DNA of 64,000 bases from Clostridiaceae bacterium HFYG-1003 (GTDB lineage: Bacteria > Bacillota > Clostridia > Clostridiales > Clostridiaceae): NCBI GenBank assembly GCA_024579835.1, contig CP102060.1, forward strand, positions 2,207,558 through 2,271,557, written 5' to 3'. Positions 42,150-50,950 of the stretch are shown piece by piece. The notes below the pieces were generated by a model. The model was not told the DNA's origin and ran no database searches. It worked only from the letters and a program-made list of their open reading frames with translations. The position numbers and the translations under genes are program-made. Every line of letters begins with the position of its first letter. The stretch's first letter is position 1.

Positions 42150-43358
42150 TCAGTCCTTCAGCGCTTCGATGAGTCGTTCCAGGGCATAGCGAACCACGGC
42201 AGCCCGCACCTCGTTGCGGGTTCCGGGAAAGATTTCCCGGAACACCTGGACCCTGCCCCGATCATACAGCGCGATAAAGGTCAGCCCCACCGGCTTCTCC
42301 GGGGTCTCGCCGCCCGGTCCGGCAATTCCTGTGGTGGAAACAGCAAGATCTGTATCGGATTTCGCCTGACAGCCAAGCACCATCTCCCGGGCCGTCTCCT
42401 CGGAGACCGCGCCAAACTGCGCCAGGGTTTCCGGCAGAACCCCCAGATCCCGGATCTTTGCCTCATTGGAGTACGTAATATAGCCCTCCAGGAAAGACCG
42501 GGAGATTCCCAGCTCCGAATCGATGAGGGCACCAGCCAGAAGACCGCCGGTGAGACTTTCCGCGGTGGAGATCGTCAGATTCTTTTCCAGCAGCCGGCGG
42601 GCTGCCTGCTGACCCAGGGTTTCCTCCGTTGCTGCACCAGTTGGTTCAGCGGCTGTAACAGATGGTTCAACGGCTGGCTGGTTCTGACCGGCAGCGTTCC
42701 CATGATCCCAGACATTCACCCGGGGAGAATGCAGATCCTCAGAAATGAAATGCGAGGTATCGCCGACCGTTTCCACCTCAAAGTTCATGGGATCCTGCGA
42801 CAGGATCCGGACCTTGGTAATGCTGGTCTGACGCAGTACCGGTTTTTTCAGAATCCGCTCCAGGGGAGCTCCGGTCAACAGATGAAGCAGCCCCATCAGC
42901 GTCATGCCGTGGGTCACCACCAGAGTTCTTCGCCCCTGGGCGATGGCTTCGATCTGAACCAGTGCCCGGCTCAGTCGTTCCAGCATCTGTGCGTAGGATT
43001 CACCCTGGCTGGGTTCATACCGGAACGGATCATTCCAGTAATAATGATACTGCTGTGGTTCCCGCTCCTTCAGATCCTTCAGCAGCTGACCCTCCCAGGC
43101 TCCCAGGTCCAGCTCCGCCAGATCCTCCAGCTCCTGCAGGGGAATGTTTCGGTTCCCCCTGGCAAATTCAGCGGTCTGCCTGGCCCGTTTCAGGGGACTG
43201 GTAATGATCAGCTCAATGGCCTCCTCATCCAGCACCCGCCCCAGACCCTGTGCCTGGCGCCGGCCCCGCTCGGTCAGTTCCGAATTGCCCCGTCCCTGAA
43301 ACCGCCCTTCCAGATTCCATTGTGTTTCCCCATGCCGGGTGATATATAAATACTTCAT
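42150..43358 (-). CDS. Fusion of histidine phosphatase and PncC (CinA C-terminal) amidase
   Basis: A 402-residue protein starting at 43358 (MKYLYITRHGETQWN) after GAGAGGTT; the longer frame has no site. Residues 1-200 are a histidine phosphatase (RHGETQWN, SPLKRARQTAEF, VVTHGMTLMGLL) related to CobC/GpmB. A Ser/Thr/Ala/Pro linker of about 40 residues follows. Residues 250-400 are the PncC-type NMN deamidase domain (ISTAESLTGGLLAGALI, VSTTGIAGPGG, KPVGLTFIAL). PncC converts NMN to nicotinic acid mononucleotide. The fusion suggests that both parts act in NAD or nucleotide-loop salvage; that is inference. Confidence 0.9.
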   Translation of the reverse strand: MKYLYITRHGETQWNLEGRFQGRGNSELTERGRRQAQGLGRVLDEEAIELIITSPLKRARQTAEFARGNRNIPLQELEDLAELDLGAWEGQLLKDLKEREPQQYHYYWNDPFRYEPSQGESYAQMLERLSRALVQIEAIAQGRRTLVVTHGMTLMGLLHLLTGAPLERILKKPVLRQTSITKVRILSQDPMNFEVETVGDTSHFISEDLHSPRVNVWDHGNAAGQNQPAVEPSVTAAEPTGAATEETLGQQAARRLLEKNLTISTAESLTGGLLAGALIDSELGISRSFLEGYITYSNEAKIRDLGVLPETLAQFGAVSEETAREMVLGCQAKSDTDLAVSTTGIAGPGGETPEKPVGLTFIALYDRGRVQVFREIFPGTRNEVRAAVVRYALERLIEALKD

Positions 43359-43631
43359 TAACCTCTCCGTCCCACCGATGTCAGAAATTCCCGCACCGGT
43401 TCCGTAATTGTTCTTTTTCGCTTCCTCTGTGTGAGTCTGACTGAGTCCATTCGATGTGGCAGGACCACTCCCGACTTCCCTACTTACCATTTTACCTGAA
43501 ATCCAGTATTTTTCACCTGAACTAAAAGGAAGATTCTGAAGACCGAGGAAGAGTCCTTCCCTTTTTCAAGGAAACCGATCAACACCATCCTCCGCTGCCG
43601 GGTAGGACAGGAATCAATTCTTGTTTCTTTT

Positions 43632-43640
43632 TGCTATAAT
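43632..43640 (+). promoter_or_regulatory. Extended -10 promoter of the EamA gene
   Basis: TGCTATAAT is a perfect extended -10 element, 58 bp before the ATG at 43699. The rest of the 340-bp divergent spacer (43359-43698) shows no gene. Confidence 0.55.
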
Positions 43641-43698
43641 GATATCCGTTACTCAATCAATCCTGACGAGCTCTTATGCCAATAAAATGAGGTGTTCA

Positions 43699-44556
43699 AT
43701 GACAAACGAACGAAATGGAATTCTATATATGATCATCGCCTCCGCATCCTTTGCCTTCATGTCTCTGATGGTAAAGCTATCCGGGGGAACCATTCCACTA
43801 TTCGAACAGGTTTTCTTTCGCAACCTGGTTATGCTCGCCTTCTCGCTTTGGACCATGAAGCAAGAAGGGCTTTCCGCGGCGGTGGACAGACCCAACCGAA
43901 TTCCATTGTTTTTTCGATGCCTGTTGGGTTTTCTTGGAGTAGTGAGCGTCTTTTATGCAAACAATCATCTGCCCCTGGCGGATGCTCAAGTTCTGCAGAA
44001 ATTGAATCCATTCTTCGTGATTTTGGCAGCGGTTCTTTTTCTGGGTGAACGAATGAGTTTGCCCCGGCTTCTCACCATATTAACCGGGTTCGCCGGAGCT
44101 GTGATCATTATCAACCCTACGGGGAATTTCAACCTGACCCCGTCTCTGATTGGGGTAGCCTCGGCGCTGTTTGGCGGCTTGGCTTATGTTCTGATCCGCC
44201 GCCTGGCCGGTCGGGTTCATGGCATTGTGATCATCTTCTGGTTCAGCTTACTGTCCAGTCTGGCATCCGTCCCCTTCATGGCAGCTCAATTTGTCTGGCC
44301 GACTGCCGCTGAACTGTTGTATCTCCTGCTGATTGGGGTGTTTGCTGCTTTGGGCCAGTACTTCATTACCCGATCCTATTTGACAGCGCAGGCTACCCGG
44401 GTTACCCTGTTTGACTATACCGGTGTCATTTTGTCCCCTATCCTGGGCTATTTAGTGTTTCAGGAACAGCTTGCCAGCCGTACCATCCTTGGTACAATCC
44501 TGATCATTGGCAGTGGTATTGCTGCCTCCTTGCTGAAGGATAACCGTAAGTTATAG
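43699..44556 (+). CDS. EamA/DMT family transporter
   Basis: A 285-residue, ten-helix membrane protein with two EamA repeats (residues about 8-135 and 145-280). PLADAQVLQKLNPFFVILAAVLFLGE and LFDYTGVILSPILGYLVFQEQ are the family motifs. The start at 43699 (MTNERNGILY) follows GAGGTG; upstream ATGs are less likely. Substrate is unknown; relatives export metabolites or amino acids. Confidence 0.9.
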   Translation: MTNERNGILYMIIASASFAFMSLMVKLSGGTIPLFEQVFFRNLVMLAFSLWTMKQEGLSAAVDRPNRIPLFFRCLLGFLGVVSVFYANNHLPLADAQVLQKLNPFFVILAAVLFLGERMSLPRLLTILTGFAGAVIIINPTGNFNLTPSLIGVASALFGGLAYVLIRRLAGRVHGIVIIFWFSLLSSLASVPFMAAQFVWPTAAELLYLLLIGVFAALGQYFITRSYLTAQATRVTLFDYTGVILSPILGYLVFQEQLASRTILGTILIIGSGIAASLLKDNRKL

Positions 44557-44644
44557 CCGGATGATCTGTTCTTTGAACTTGCCATATATTTTATTGTGGA
44601 AGCCGCAAATCATTGAAAATTATATTCTGGCATCACACCACCAA

Positions 44645-44676
44645 AAAGGAAGTCCTGCGAAGGACTTCCTTTCTTT
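44645..44676 (+). terminator. Intrinsic terminator after the EamA gene
   Basis: AAAGGAAGTCCT-gcga-AGGACTTCCTTT, a 12-bp stem, is followed by CTTTG. Confidence 0.75.
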
Positions 44677-44772
44677 GTATGCTCCTGACGACCTGGTAAA
44701 TAAATGCCCGCCTGGTAAGTGAAATACCATGCTGCTGCCTCAGGTCCTGGATCTGGCGGTTCCTGGTTTGAT

Positions 44773-45741
44773 TTATTCAGGCTGACTGCTGACGATGGCC
44801 AGCGCCACCGCGCCGATGACGCCGGTATCCTGTGCCAGAGCAGTGGGTACGATCTGAACGGAATCGAACATGAAGTCAAAACAGTGGTCCTGGGCTGACG
44901 CCTTCACCGCGTCAAACATGTCCGATCCGATCTTTGATACGCCGCCGCCGATGGCAATAACATCCGGGTCAAAGACCAGAATGAGGTTGGCTACGGCGAT
45001 TCCAAGATACTTCCAGGCCTGGGTGAGGATCTCGATGCTCAGTTCATCCCCTTCTTTGTAGCCCTGGTAGACCTCATAGCTGGTCACCACCTCATGTCTG
45101 GTCAGACTGGTGGAGCGTCCGGCACGGATCGCCTCCATGGCTCGTTTGGAAATGGCGGTGCCCGAACAGAGCGCTTCCACATCGCCATGGTTTCCGCAGT
45201 TGCACTGGTGAGGTGACGAGGGTTCGATGGTCATATGGCCGATCTCCAGGGCATTGGACCGGGACCCATGATAGGATCGGCCGTTCAGGACGGCGCCGCC
45301 GCCCACGCCTGTGGATACGGTCATGTAGAGAACGTTCCGGTACCCCTTGCCCGCTCCAAACAGCCACTCGCCGATGGCCGCCACATTGCCGTCATTGTCC
45401 AGAAATGCCGGGACGCCGAAGTGCCGGGTCAGCGGCTGGGTCAGAGAAAAATTTTGGAACGGCAGGTTGGGCGTGGTAATGATGGAGCCCGTTTCCGGAT
45501 CCAGCGGTCCGGGCGCGCCGATGCCGATGGCCCGTACTTCCTCCAGCATCAGGCCGGAAGCCTCAAGTACCATTTCCACCGACTGAATGATGCGCTCCAT
45601 AACCACTTCCTCGCCTTCTTTGGCGCCGGTGGCCAGGGTGGTTTTTTCAATAAGTTCGCCTGCCAGATCGGCAATGGCGGTGGTGATCTTCGTTCCGCCC
45701 AGGTCGATGCCTATGACATATTTCTTTTCTTCTGGTTCCAT
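44773..45741 (-). CDS. ROK family sugar kinase (glucokinase-like)
   Basis: A 322-residue kinase from ATG at 45741 (MEPEEKKYVIGIDLGGTKI) after GAGGAG. DLGGTK is the ATP phosphate loop, FLDNDGNVAAIGEWLFG contains the catalytic Asp, and EIGHMTIEP the zinc-site His. The ROK zinc motif reads CNCGNHGDVE instead of C-x-C-G-x-x-G-C-x-E: the third Cys is replaced by Asp. Zinc binding may be altered. Glucose or another hexose is the likely substrate. Confidence 0.92.
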   Translation of the reverse strand: MEPEEKKYVIGIDLGGTKITTAIADLAGELIEKTTLATGAKEGEEVVMERIIQSVEMVLEASGLMLEEVRAIGIGAPGPLDPETGSIITTPNLPFQNFSLTQPLTRHFGVPAFLDNDGNVAAIGEWLFGAGKGYRNVLYMTVSTGVGGGAVLNGRSYHGSRSNALEIGHMTIEPSSPHQCNCGNHGDVEALCSGTAISKRAMEAIRAGRSTSLTRHEVVTSYEVYQGYKEGDELSIEILTQAWKYLGIAVANLILVFDPDVIAIGGGVSKIGSDMFDAVKASAQDHCFDFMFDSVQIVPTALAQDTGVIGAVALAIVSSQPE

Positions 45742-45930
45742 CGCAATCTCTCCTCGATCCTGATGCCCCAATTATAGCACAGGGGCTCCACCCGTGGCGC
45801 ATTCCGCCGTTGGGGGACCGCAGTGCCTGCTGGCCGCAAGACAAACGCAGCAGGAATCTGTGGTGTCACAGGTTCCTGCCACGCAATGGTTATGTGATGA
45901 TCTGACAATGGGTGAATTGCCGATCCTCGC

Positions 45931-48033
45931 TTATTTGCTTTCCTTGGCTTCCTTCATCTTTTTAGCCCGTTCCACGATCTTGGGAACTTCCGTCGCCGGA
46001 ACTTCCTCGTAACGGATGAATTCCATCCGGAATTCTCCGCGGGCCTGAGTCATGGACTTCAGGTCGGAGGAATAGCGCTGGATTTCGGACATCGGAATTT
46101 CGGCGATGACCTTCTGCATGTCATCTTCCGGCTCCATGCCCAGGACGCGGCCTCGTTTCTTGTTGATGTCGCCAATGATGTCGCCCATGTAATCATCCGG
46201 AACCTTGACTTCCAGCTTCATGATGGGTTCCAGCAGAATCGGCTGGGCATCTTCCATTCCTTTTTTGAAGGCCATGGACGCCGCTATCTTGAACGCCATT
46301 TCCGAAGAATCCACCGCATGGTAGGAACCATCGTACAGGGTCGCTCGGAGCTTGATCACCGGGTAGCCGGCCAGAACACCTTCCGTGATGGCTTCCCGCA
46401 GTCCCTTTTCCACGGCCGGAATGAAGTTTCTGGGCACAGAGCCGCCGACTACTTCATCGACAAATTCCAGTTCATCCTTGCCGTCTTTTCTCTGCTCAAA
46501 CCGGATCTTGACATCCCCATACTGGCCATGCCCGCCGGACTGCTTTTTATGCTTGCCCTGAACGTCTGACTTACCTTTGATGGTTTCACGGTAGGGCAGA
46601 ACGGGTTCGGCCAGATCCACATCCGCGCCGAATTTGGCTTTCAGCTTGGAGGCGAGGACTTCCAGATGGGTTTCGCCCTGTCCGGACATAATGACTTCAG
46701 CCGTTTCCGGGCTTCTGGCCACCACGAACGTCGGGTCTTCTTCCATCAGTCGGGTCAGGCCGGAAGAAATCTTGTCTTCATCTCCCTTGGACTTGGGCAG
46801 AACCGTCAGGCTCATGACCGGATCCGGGAAGTTGATTGCGTCATAGCGAACCTTGAAGGAGGGATCGCACAGGGTGTCTCCAGTCTTGGTCACTGCCAGC
46901 TTAGCCACCGCGCCGATGTCACCGGCGATGACTTTTTCAGCCGGCGCCTGGTTCTTGCCTTTCAGATAGAAGAAGTTGGCGAGTTTTTCATTCTTTTCCC
47001 GGTTGGGATTGTATACCGTCATTTCACCCTGAGCCACGCCGGTAATGGTGCGGAACAGAGAAATCTTGCCGACGAAGGGGTCAGCGATGGTCTTGAAGAC
47101 TATGGCTGAGAATGGTTTGTCCGCAGTCAGCTTGACGAAGATTTCCTGCTGGCTGGTAAGCTCCACCGCTTTCTGCGGAATCGCGTATTCCGGCGAGGGG
47201 AAGGCTTCAATAATGTCTTCCAGCAGGGTGGTCATGCCTATGCGCTCGGAAGCGGATCCGCACATGACCGGGGCAATGTCGCCGCTGACGCAGCCCTGAA
47301 TCAGCGCGTTGTAGACTTCGTCCGTGGTGAGCTTCTCACCCCCGACATACTTGTCCAGAAGGTTCTCATCGGTCTGGGCAACGGACTCCATCAGCATCTC
47401 GTGGAGCTCATCGATCCGGTCCCTGTACTCTTCCGGAATATCGCCTTCGGTCATCACGCCCGTCTTTTTATCATGGAATCTGGCCCGGTGGGAAACGACG
47501 TTGATTACACCCTGCAAGTTGGATTCCTTGCCGATCGGGTATTGCACTGCCACCACCGGCATGCCAAATTTATCTCTCAACTGATCAAATACTTTATCAA
47601 AGTCCGCGTTTTCGCGGTCCATCTTGTTAATGTAGAATGCTCTGGGAAGCTTGATTTTTTCCGTGTACTTCCAGGCCTTTTCAGTTCCAACTTCGATGCC
47701 GGAGGTGGCGGACAGAACGATCATGGCGATGTCCACCGCTCTCATTCCCTGAATGGTCTCTCCTACAAAATCAAAATATCCGGGTAAATCTACGAGGTTG
47801 ATCTTATAACCATTGTAATAAACTGGCGCCACAGAGGCCTGCAAGGAAATCTGACGTTTCTTTTCTTCCGGATCAAAGTCAGAAACCGTATTTCCATCCT
47901 CAATTCTACCCATGCGGTCGGTCGCTCCGGAAAAATTGAGCAACGCTTCCATCAGGGTCGTCTTTCCGGACCCGCTGTGGCCAATTAAGCCCACGTTTCG
48001 AAGTTTTTGAGTGGTGTAGTCCATTTCATTCAT
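45931..48033 (-). CDS. EF-G-like translational GTPase (EF-G paralogue)
   Basis: A 700-residue, five-domain GTPase with the length and order of EF-G. The P-loop reads GHSGSGKTTL rather than GHIDAGKTT, and the G3 motif DLPGYFDF rather than DTPGHVDF. G4 is NKMDREN. Domain IV starts around LPYRETIKGKSDVQGKHKKQSGGHGQYG. These changes identify the EF-G-like paralogue group seen in many Bacillota, not the main factor, which normally lies in the str operon. Its role is uncertain. The start at 48033 follows GGAGGAAG. Confidence 0.9.
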   Translation of the reverse strand: MNEMDYTTQKLRNVGLIGHSGSGKTTLMEALLNFSGATDRMGRIEDGNTVSDFDPEEKKRQISLQASVAPVYYNGYKINLVDLPGYFDFVGETIQGMRAVDIAMIVLSATSGIEVGTEKAWKYTEKIKLPRAFYINKMDRENADFDKVFDQLRDKFGMPVVAVQYPIGKESNLQGVINVVSHRARFHDKKTGVMTEGDIPEEYRDRIDELHEMLMESVAQTDENLLDKYVGGEKLTTDEVYNALIQGCVSGDIAPVMCGSASERIGMTTLLEDIIEAFPSPEYAIPQKAVELTSQQEIFVKLTADKPFSAIVFKTIADPFVGKISLFRTITGVAQGEMTVYNPNREKNEKLANFFYLKGKNQAPAEKVIAGDIGAVAKLAVTKTGDTLCDPSFKVRYDAINFPDPVMSLTVLPKSKGDEDKISSGLTRLMEEDPTFVVARSPETAEVIMSGQGETHLEVLASKLKAKFGADVDLAEPVLPYRETIKGKSDVQGKHKKQSGGHGQYGDVKIRFEQRKDGKDELEFVDEVVGGSVPRNFIPAVEKGLREAITEGVLAGYPVIKLRATLYDGSYHAVDSSEMAFKIAASMAFKKGMEDAQPILLEPIMKLEVKVPDDYMGDIIGDINKKRGRVLGMEPEDDMQKVIAEIPMSEIQRYSSDLKSMTQARGEFRMEFIRYEEVPATEVPKIVERAKKMKEAKESK

Positions 48034-48263
48034 AACCGTCTTCCTCCTGTCGGTCTTTTTGGGATGGTTGTCATCAAACACTCCGGCCCGGGGACCAAAG
48101 TGACACTCGATTAATATGAATTATAATCCAGCGACCCAAGATTGTAAACGATTTTCAAGCAGACATCAGTGCGCGACGCGTGAACAGGCCGTTTCAACCC
48201 AGGTTTTCTTTGAAGCGGCCGTCTTTGCTGTGTTAAGATGAAAGGAGAAAGAAGGGATTACAC

Positions 48264-49022
48264 ATGATAGTAACAAACCAGACGGACCTGAACGGAATGA
48301 AGGAAATCGGACGCATTGTCGCCCGCGTCCGCGATGAACTGGCCCAGGCCGTCCGTCCCGGGATCAGCACCCTGGAACTGGATCTGATGGCCCGGGATCT
48401 GTTGGAAGAAGAAAGTGCCGTTTCGGCTCCCAAGTCCAGTTACGGCTTTCCCGGCTGGACCTGCATTTCCGTCAACGAAGTCGCCTGCCACGGCGTTCCG
48501 TCCAGGCAGCTCCTGGAAGAAGGCGACTGGGTCAACATTGACGTTTCCGCCAGCAAGAACGGATACTTTGCCGACACCGGCATGACGGTCATCGCCGGCT
48601 CACCCAACCTGAAGCAGGAGGACATGCTGCGCGTCTCCCGCGAAGCCCTGGCCGCAGCCATTCAGGCAGCAGCCCCCGGCAAATCCACAGCCAACGTCGG
48701 CAAAGCCATCTACAAAACCGCGATTAAGAACAGCTACACCGTGCTGCGCAACCTCACCGGCCATGGCGTCGGCAGAAGCCTGCACGAAGAACCTCACTTC
48801 ATCTTTAACTATAACGAACGGCGGGATGCCTCGATCTTCAAGGAAGGCCAGGTGGTTGCCCTGGAGACCTTTATTTCCGACGGCGACGAATGGGTGGAGG
48901 AGAATCCCGAAGGGGTCTGGCCTATGGTGACGGAAAACCACAGCCAGATTGTCCAGTTCGAGCACACCGTACTCCTCTCCAAAGCGGGCAACCTGATCCT
49001 GACCGATAGCGGAAGTTTCTAG
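48264..49022 (+). CDS. map: Methionine aminopeptidase (type I)
   Basis: A 252-residue metallopeptidase removing N-terminal Met. The metal ligands are seen in VNIDVSASKNGYFADTG (two Asp), TGHGVGRSLHEEP (His), ALETFISDG (Glu) and QFEHTV (Glu). The substrate His is in VACHGVPS. AAAGGAGAAAGAAG precedes the ATG. This copy is not in the ribosomal protein cluster, so the genome may hold a second one. Confidence 0.95.
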   Translation: MIVTNQTDLNGMKEIGRIVARVRDELAQAVRPGISTLELDLMARDLLEEESAVSAPKSSYGFPGWTCISVNEVACHGVPSRQLLEEGDWVNIDVSASKNGYFADTGMTVIAGSPNLKQEDMLRVSREALAAAIQAAAPGKSTANVGKAIYKTAIKNSYTVLRNLTGHGVGRSLHEEPHFIFNYNERRDASIFKEGQVVALETFISDGDEWVEENPEGVWPMVTENHSQIVQFEHTVLLSKAGNLILTDSGSF

Positions 49023-49152
49023 CCGAACTGCCCGGCAGAATTTCTTTTCAAAAAACCGTACAGCCCTATGGCAAATCAGTACAGATTGTCTTACTATTGA
49101 ATCAGATAAAAAATTCATTTCGTTGAGAAAAATGAATGCAAATGAGGGTATG

Positions 49153-49839
49153 ATGAATAAGCCAGAAAAAATCACGAAGCCTGTATATCAGCAGATCGCC
49201 ATCGACATTGCCTCCCGAATCGCCAACGGGGAATTCCCCGAGGGCAAAAAGATTTCGGGCCGCTCCACCCTGGCCGGTCAGTACAATGTATCGCCTGAGA
49301 CCATCCGGCGCTCCGTTTCACTCCTGGAGGATATGAAAATCGTATCGGTCACCCACGGATCCGGCATCCTGGTCGAATCCATGGAAAACTCCATGGCATT
49401 CATCAACCAGTTCAAGGAAGTCGACTCCATCTCCGGCATTAAGAACTCCATCAACGAGATCTTGAAGCAGCGCGAAGAACTGGATCAGAAACTGCGGGAA
49501 TCCCTGGACCGCGTCCTGGATTACACCGTCCGGTTCAAGACCTCCAATCCCTTCGCACCGCTGGAAGTGGAAATTCCGGAAAAATCCCACCTCATCGGCA
49601 AAGCCATCGGAGAAGTCAACTTCTGGCAGAATACCGGAGCCACCATCATCGCCATTAAGCGCGAGGATGAACTGATTCTCTCCCCAGGCCCCTACATGAC
49701 CTTCCAGGACAAGGACGCCTTTGTCATGGTCGGAGATGAGGATGCCTATGACCGGGTACGCCACTACATTTATGACTTTGTGGACCCGGAACGGCACAAG
49801 GCCAAAGCGGCCGAGGACCCGGACAAGAAGAAAAAATAA
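49153..49839 (+). CDS. GntR-type regulator with RCK_C (TrkA-C) domain, BusR-like
   Basis: A regulator of about 228 residues. Residues 8-80 form a GntR winged helix (VYQQIAIDIASRI, GRSTLAGQYNVSPETIRRSVSLL, VTHGSGILV). Residues 90-130 form a coiled coil. Residues 140-215 are an RCK_C domain (LEVEIPEKSHLIGKAIGEV, GATIIAIKRED, FQDKDAFVMVGD). This architecture is that of BusR, which binds c-di-AMP and represses osmolyte uptake. ATGs at 49132, 49150 and 49153 compete; GAGGG favours 49153. No osmolyte or potassium transporter lies next to it. Confidence 0.88.
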   Translation: MNKPEKITKPVYQQIAIDIASRIANGEFPEGKKISGRSTLAGQYNVSPETIRRSVSLLEDMKIVSVTHGSGILVESMENSMAFINQFKEVDSISGIKNSINEILKQREELDQKLRESLDRVLDYTVRFKTSNPFAPLEVEIPEKSHLIGKAIGEVNFWQNTGATIIAIKREDELILSPGPYMTFQDKDAFVMVGDEDAYDRVRHYIYDFVDPERHKAKAAEDPDKKKK

Positions 49840-49858
49840 GAACATACCATACAAAAAG

Positions 49859-49900
49859 CAGCAGGGCATGGGATTCACCCCCATCGCCCTGCTGTTTTTT
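49859..49900 (+). terminator. Intrinsic terminator after the BusR-like gene
   Basis: CAGCAGGGC and GCCCTGCTG flank an inner TGGGG / CCCCA pairing and are followed by six T residues. Confidence 0.88.
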
Positions 49901-49913
49901 AAAATTCTCTTAA

Positions 49914-50513
49914 TTAATCCAGGCGTACCTGGTCCGGCTGGCAAGCCCTGTCTCGTTCGTCAATTTCCCGCAGCACCCGGCAGGGATTGCCCACAGCAAC
50001 GACATGGGCCGGAATGTCCTTAGTCACGACACTGCCTGCCCCGATGACCGCATGGTCACCAATGGTAACTCCCGGCAGAATGACTGTATTGGAACCAATC
50101 CAGACATGGTTCCCGATGGTGACCGGAAGGGCATACTCAAACCCCGCGCTGCGCTGACCGGCATCGATGGGGTGGCTGGCGGCAGTGATGCAGCAGTTTG
50201 GCGCAATGAACACATGATCTCCGATCCGGACCTTGGCGCAGTCCAGAATGACCAGATGGTGATTGGCATAAAAATGCTCCCCAATTTCAATGTTATAGCC
50301 ATAGTCACAGTAAAAAGGGGTCGTAATTACAAAGGATCCGCCGATCCTGCCGATGATCTCCCGAAGGATCTGCTCCCTTTCATCCGTGCGCGACGGCAGC
50401 ACCTGATTCAACCGGTGACACAGGTCCTTGCACCTGGTCAGTTCGGCCATCATCTCCTGATCATCCATCAGATTGTACAGCAGGCCGCGGCTGCACTTTT
50501 CTTTTTCAGTCAT
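49914..50513 (-). CDS. Sugar O-acetyltransferase (maltose/galactoside acetyltransferase type)
   Basis: A 199-residue left-handed beta-helix enzyme of the LacA/Maa/NodL family, starting at 50513 (MTEKEKCSRGLLYN). The N-terminal helical part (CKDLCHRLNQVLPSR) is followed by hexapeptide repeats. PFYCDYGYNIEIGEHFYANHH and the catalytic His in ITAASHPIDAGQR are conserved, as is VTIGNHVWIGSNTVILPGV. It acetylates sugars using acetyl-CoA in the cytoplasm. Confidence 0.93.
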   Translation of the reverse strand: MTEKEKCSRGLLYNLMDDQEMMAELTRCKDLCHRLNQVLPSRTDEREQILREIIGRIGGSFVITTPFYCDYGYNIEIGEHFYANHHLVILDCAKVRIGDHVFIAPNCCITAASHPIDAGQRSAGFEYALPVTIGNHVWIGSNTVILPGVTIGDHAVIGAGSVVTKDIPAHVVAVGNPCRVLREIDERDRACQPDQVRLD

Positions 50514-50950
50514 CCTGATCCCCTTCCTCTCTTCCATTCGCTAATCCACAAATTCCCTTGATCCCTTGACCCGATCTGAGCTGATATCCGACGCCAGGTA
50601 TTTCATGACGTGTTGAGCTTATTATACCTGATTCCCCTTTCCCCAAACCATTCCGAACCGGAAGAAAGCAGCCCTTGATCCACGCAGTGGAAAGATCGCA
50701 GACTTACAAACAGGCATCTATATATCACATAACGTGCTATCTAGAAATTTTCCATCGATTCTAATGCATAACGTGAAGTTTCGGCGTAAGATGAAATCAA
50801 AGATAGAATCTCTTGAAAACTGACAGCTTCCATTCCCTGATGAAACAATCAGACCCTAAGAAAGTTCAACCTTTCAAAGCCAGCTGGTATCAAGAATCAG
50901 CGGAAAAAGAAATGAAAAGAAAACTCGACCTGTGAAAGGAGTCCAGGTCT
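50514..50950. other. Long upstream region of the heliorhodopsin gene with a repeated 9-mer
   Basis: CATAACGTG occurs at 50728-50736 and 50767-50775, 39 bp apart, in the same orientation. The sequence between and after is AT-rich. These could be operator sites. No gene was recognised, and no promoter can be assigned with confidence. Confidence 0.4.
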
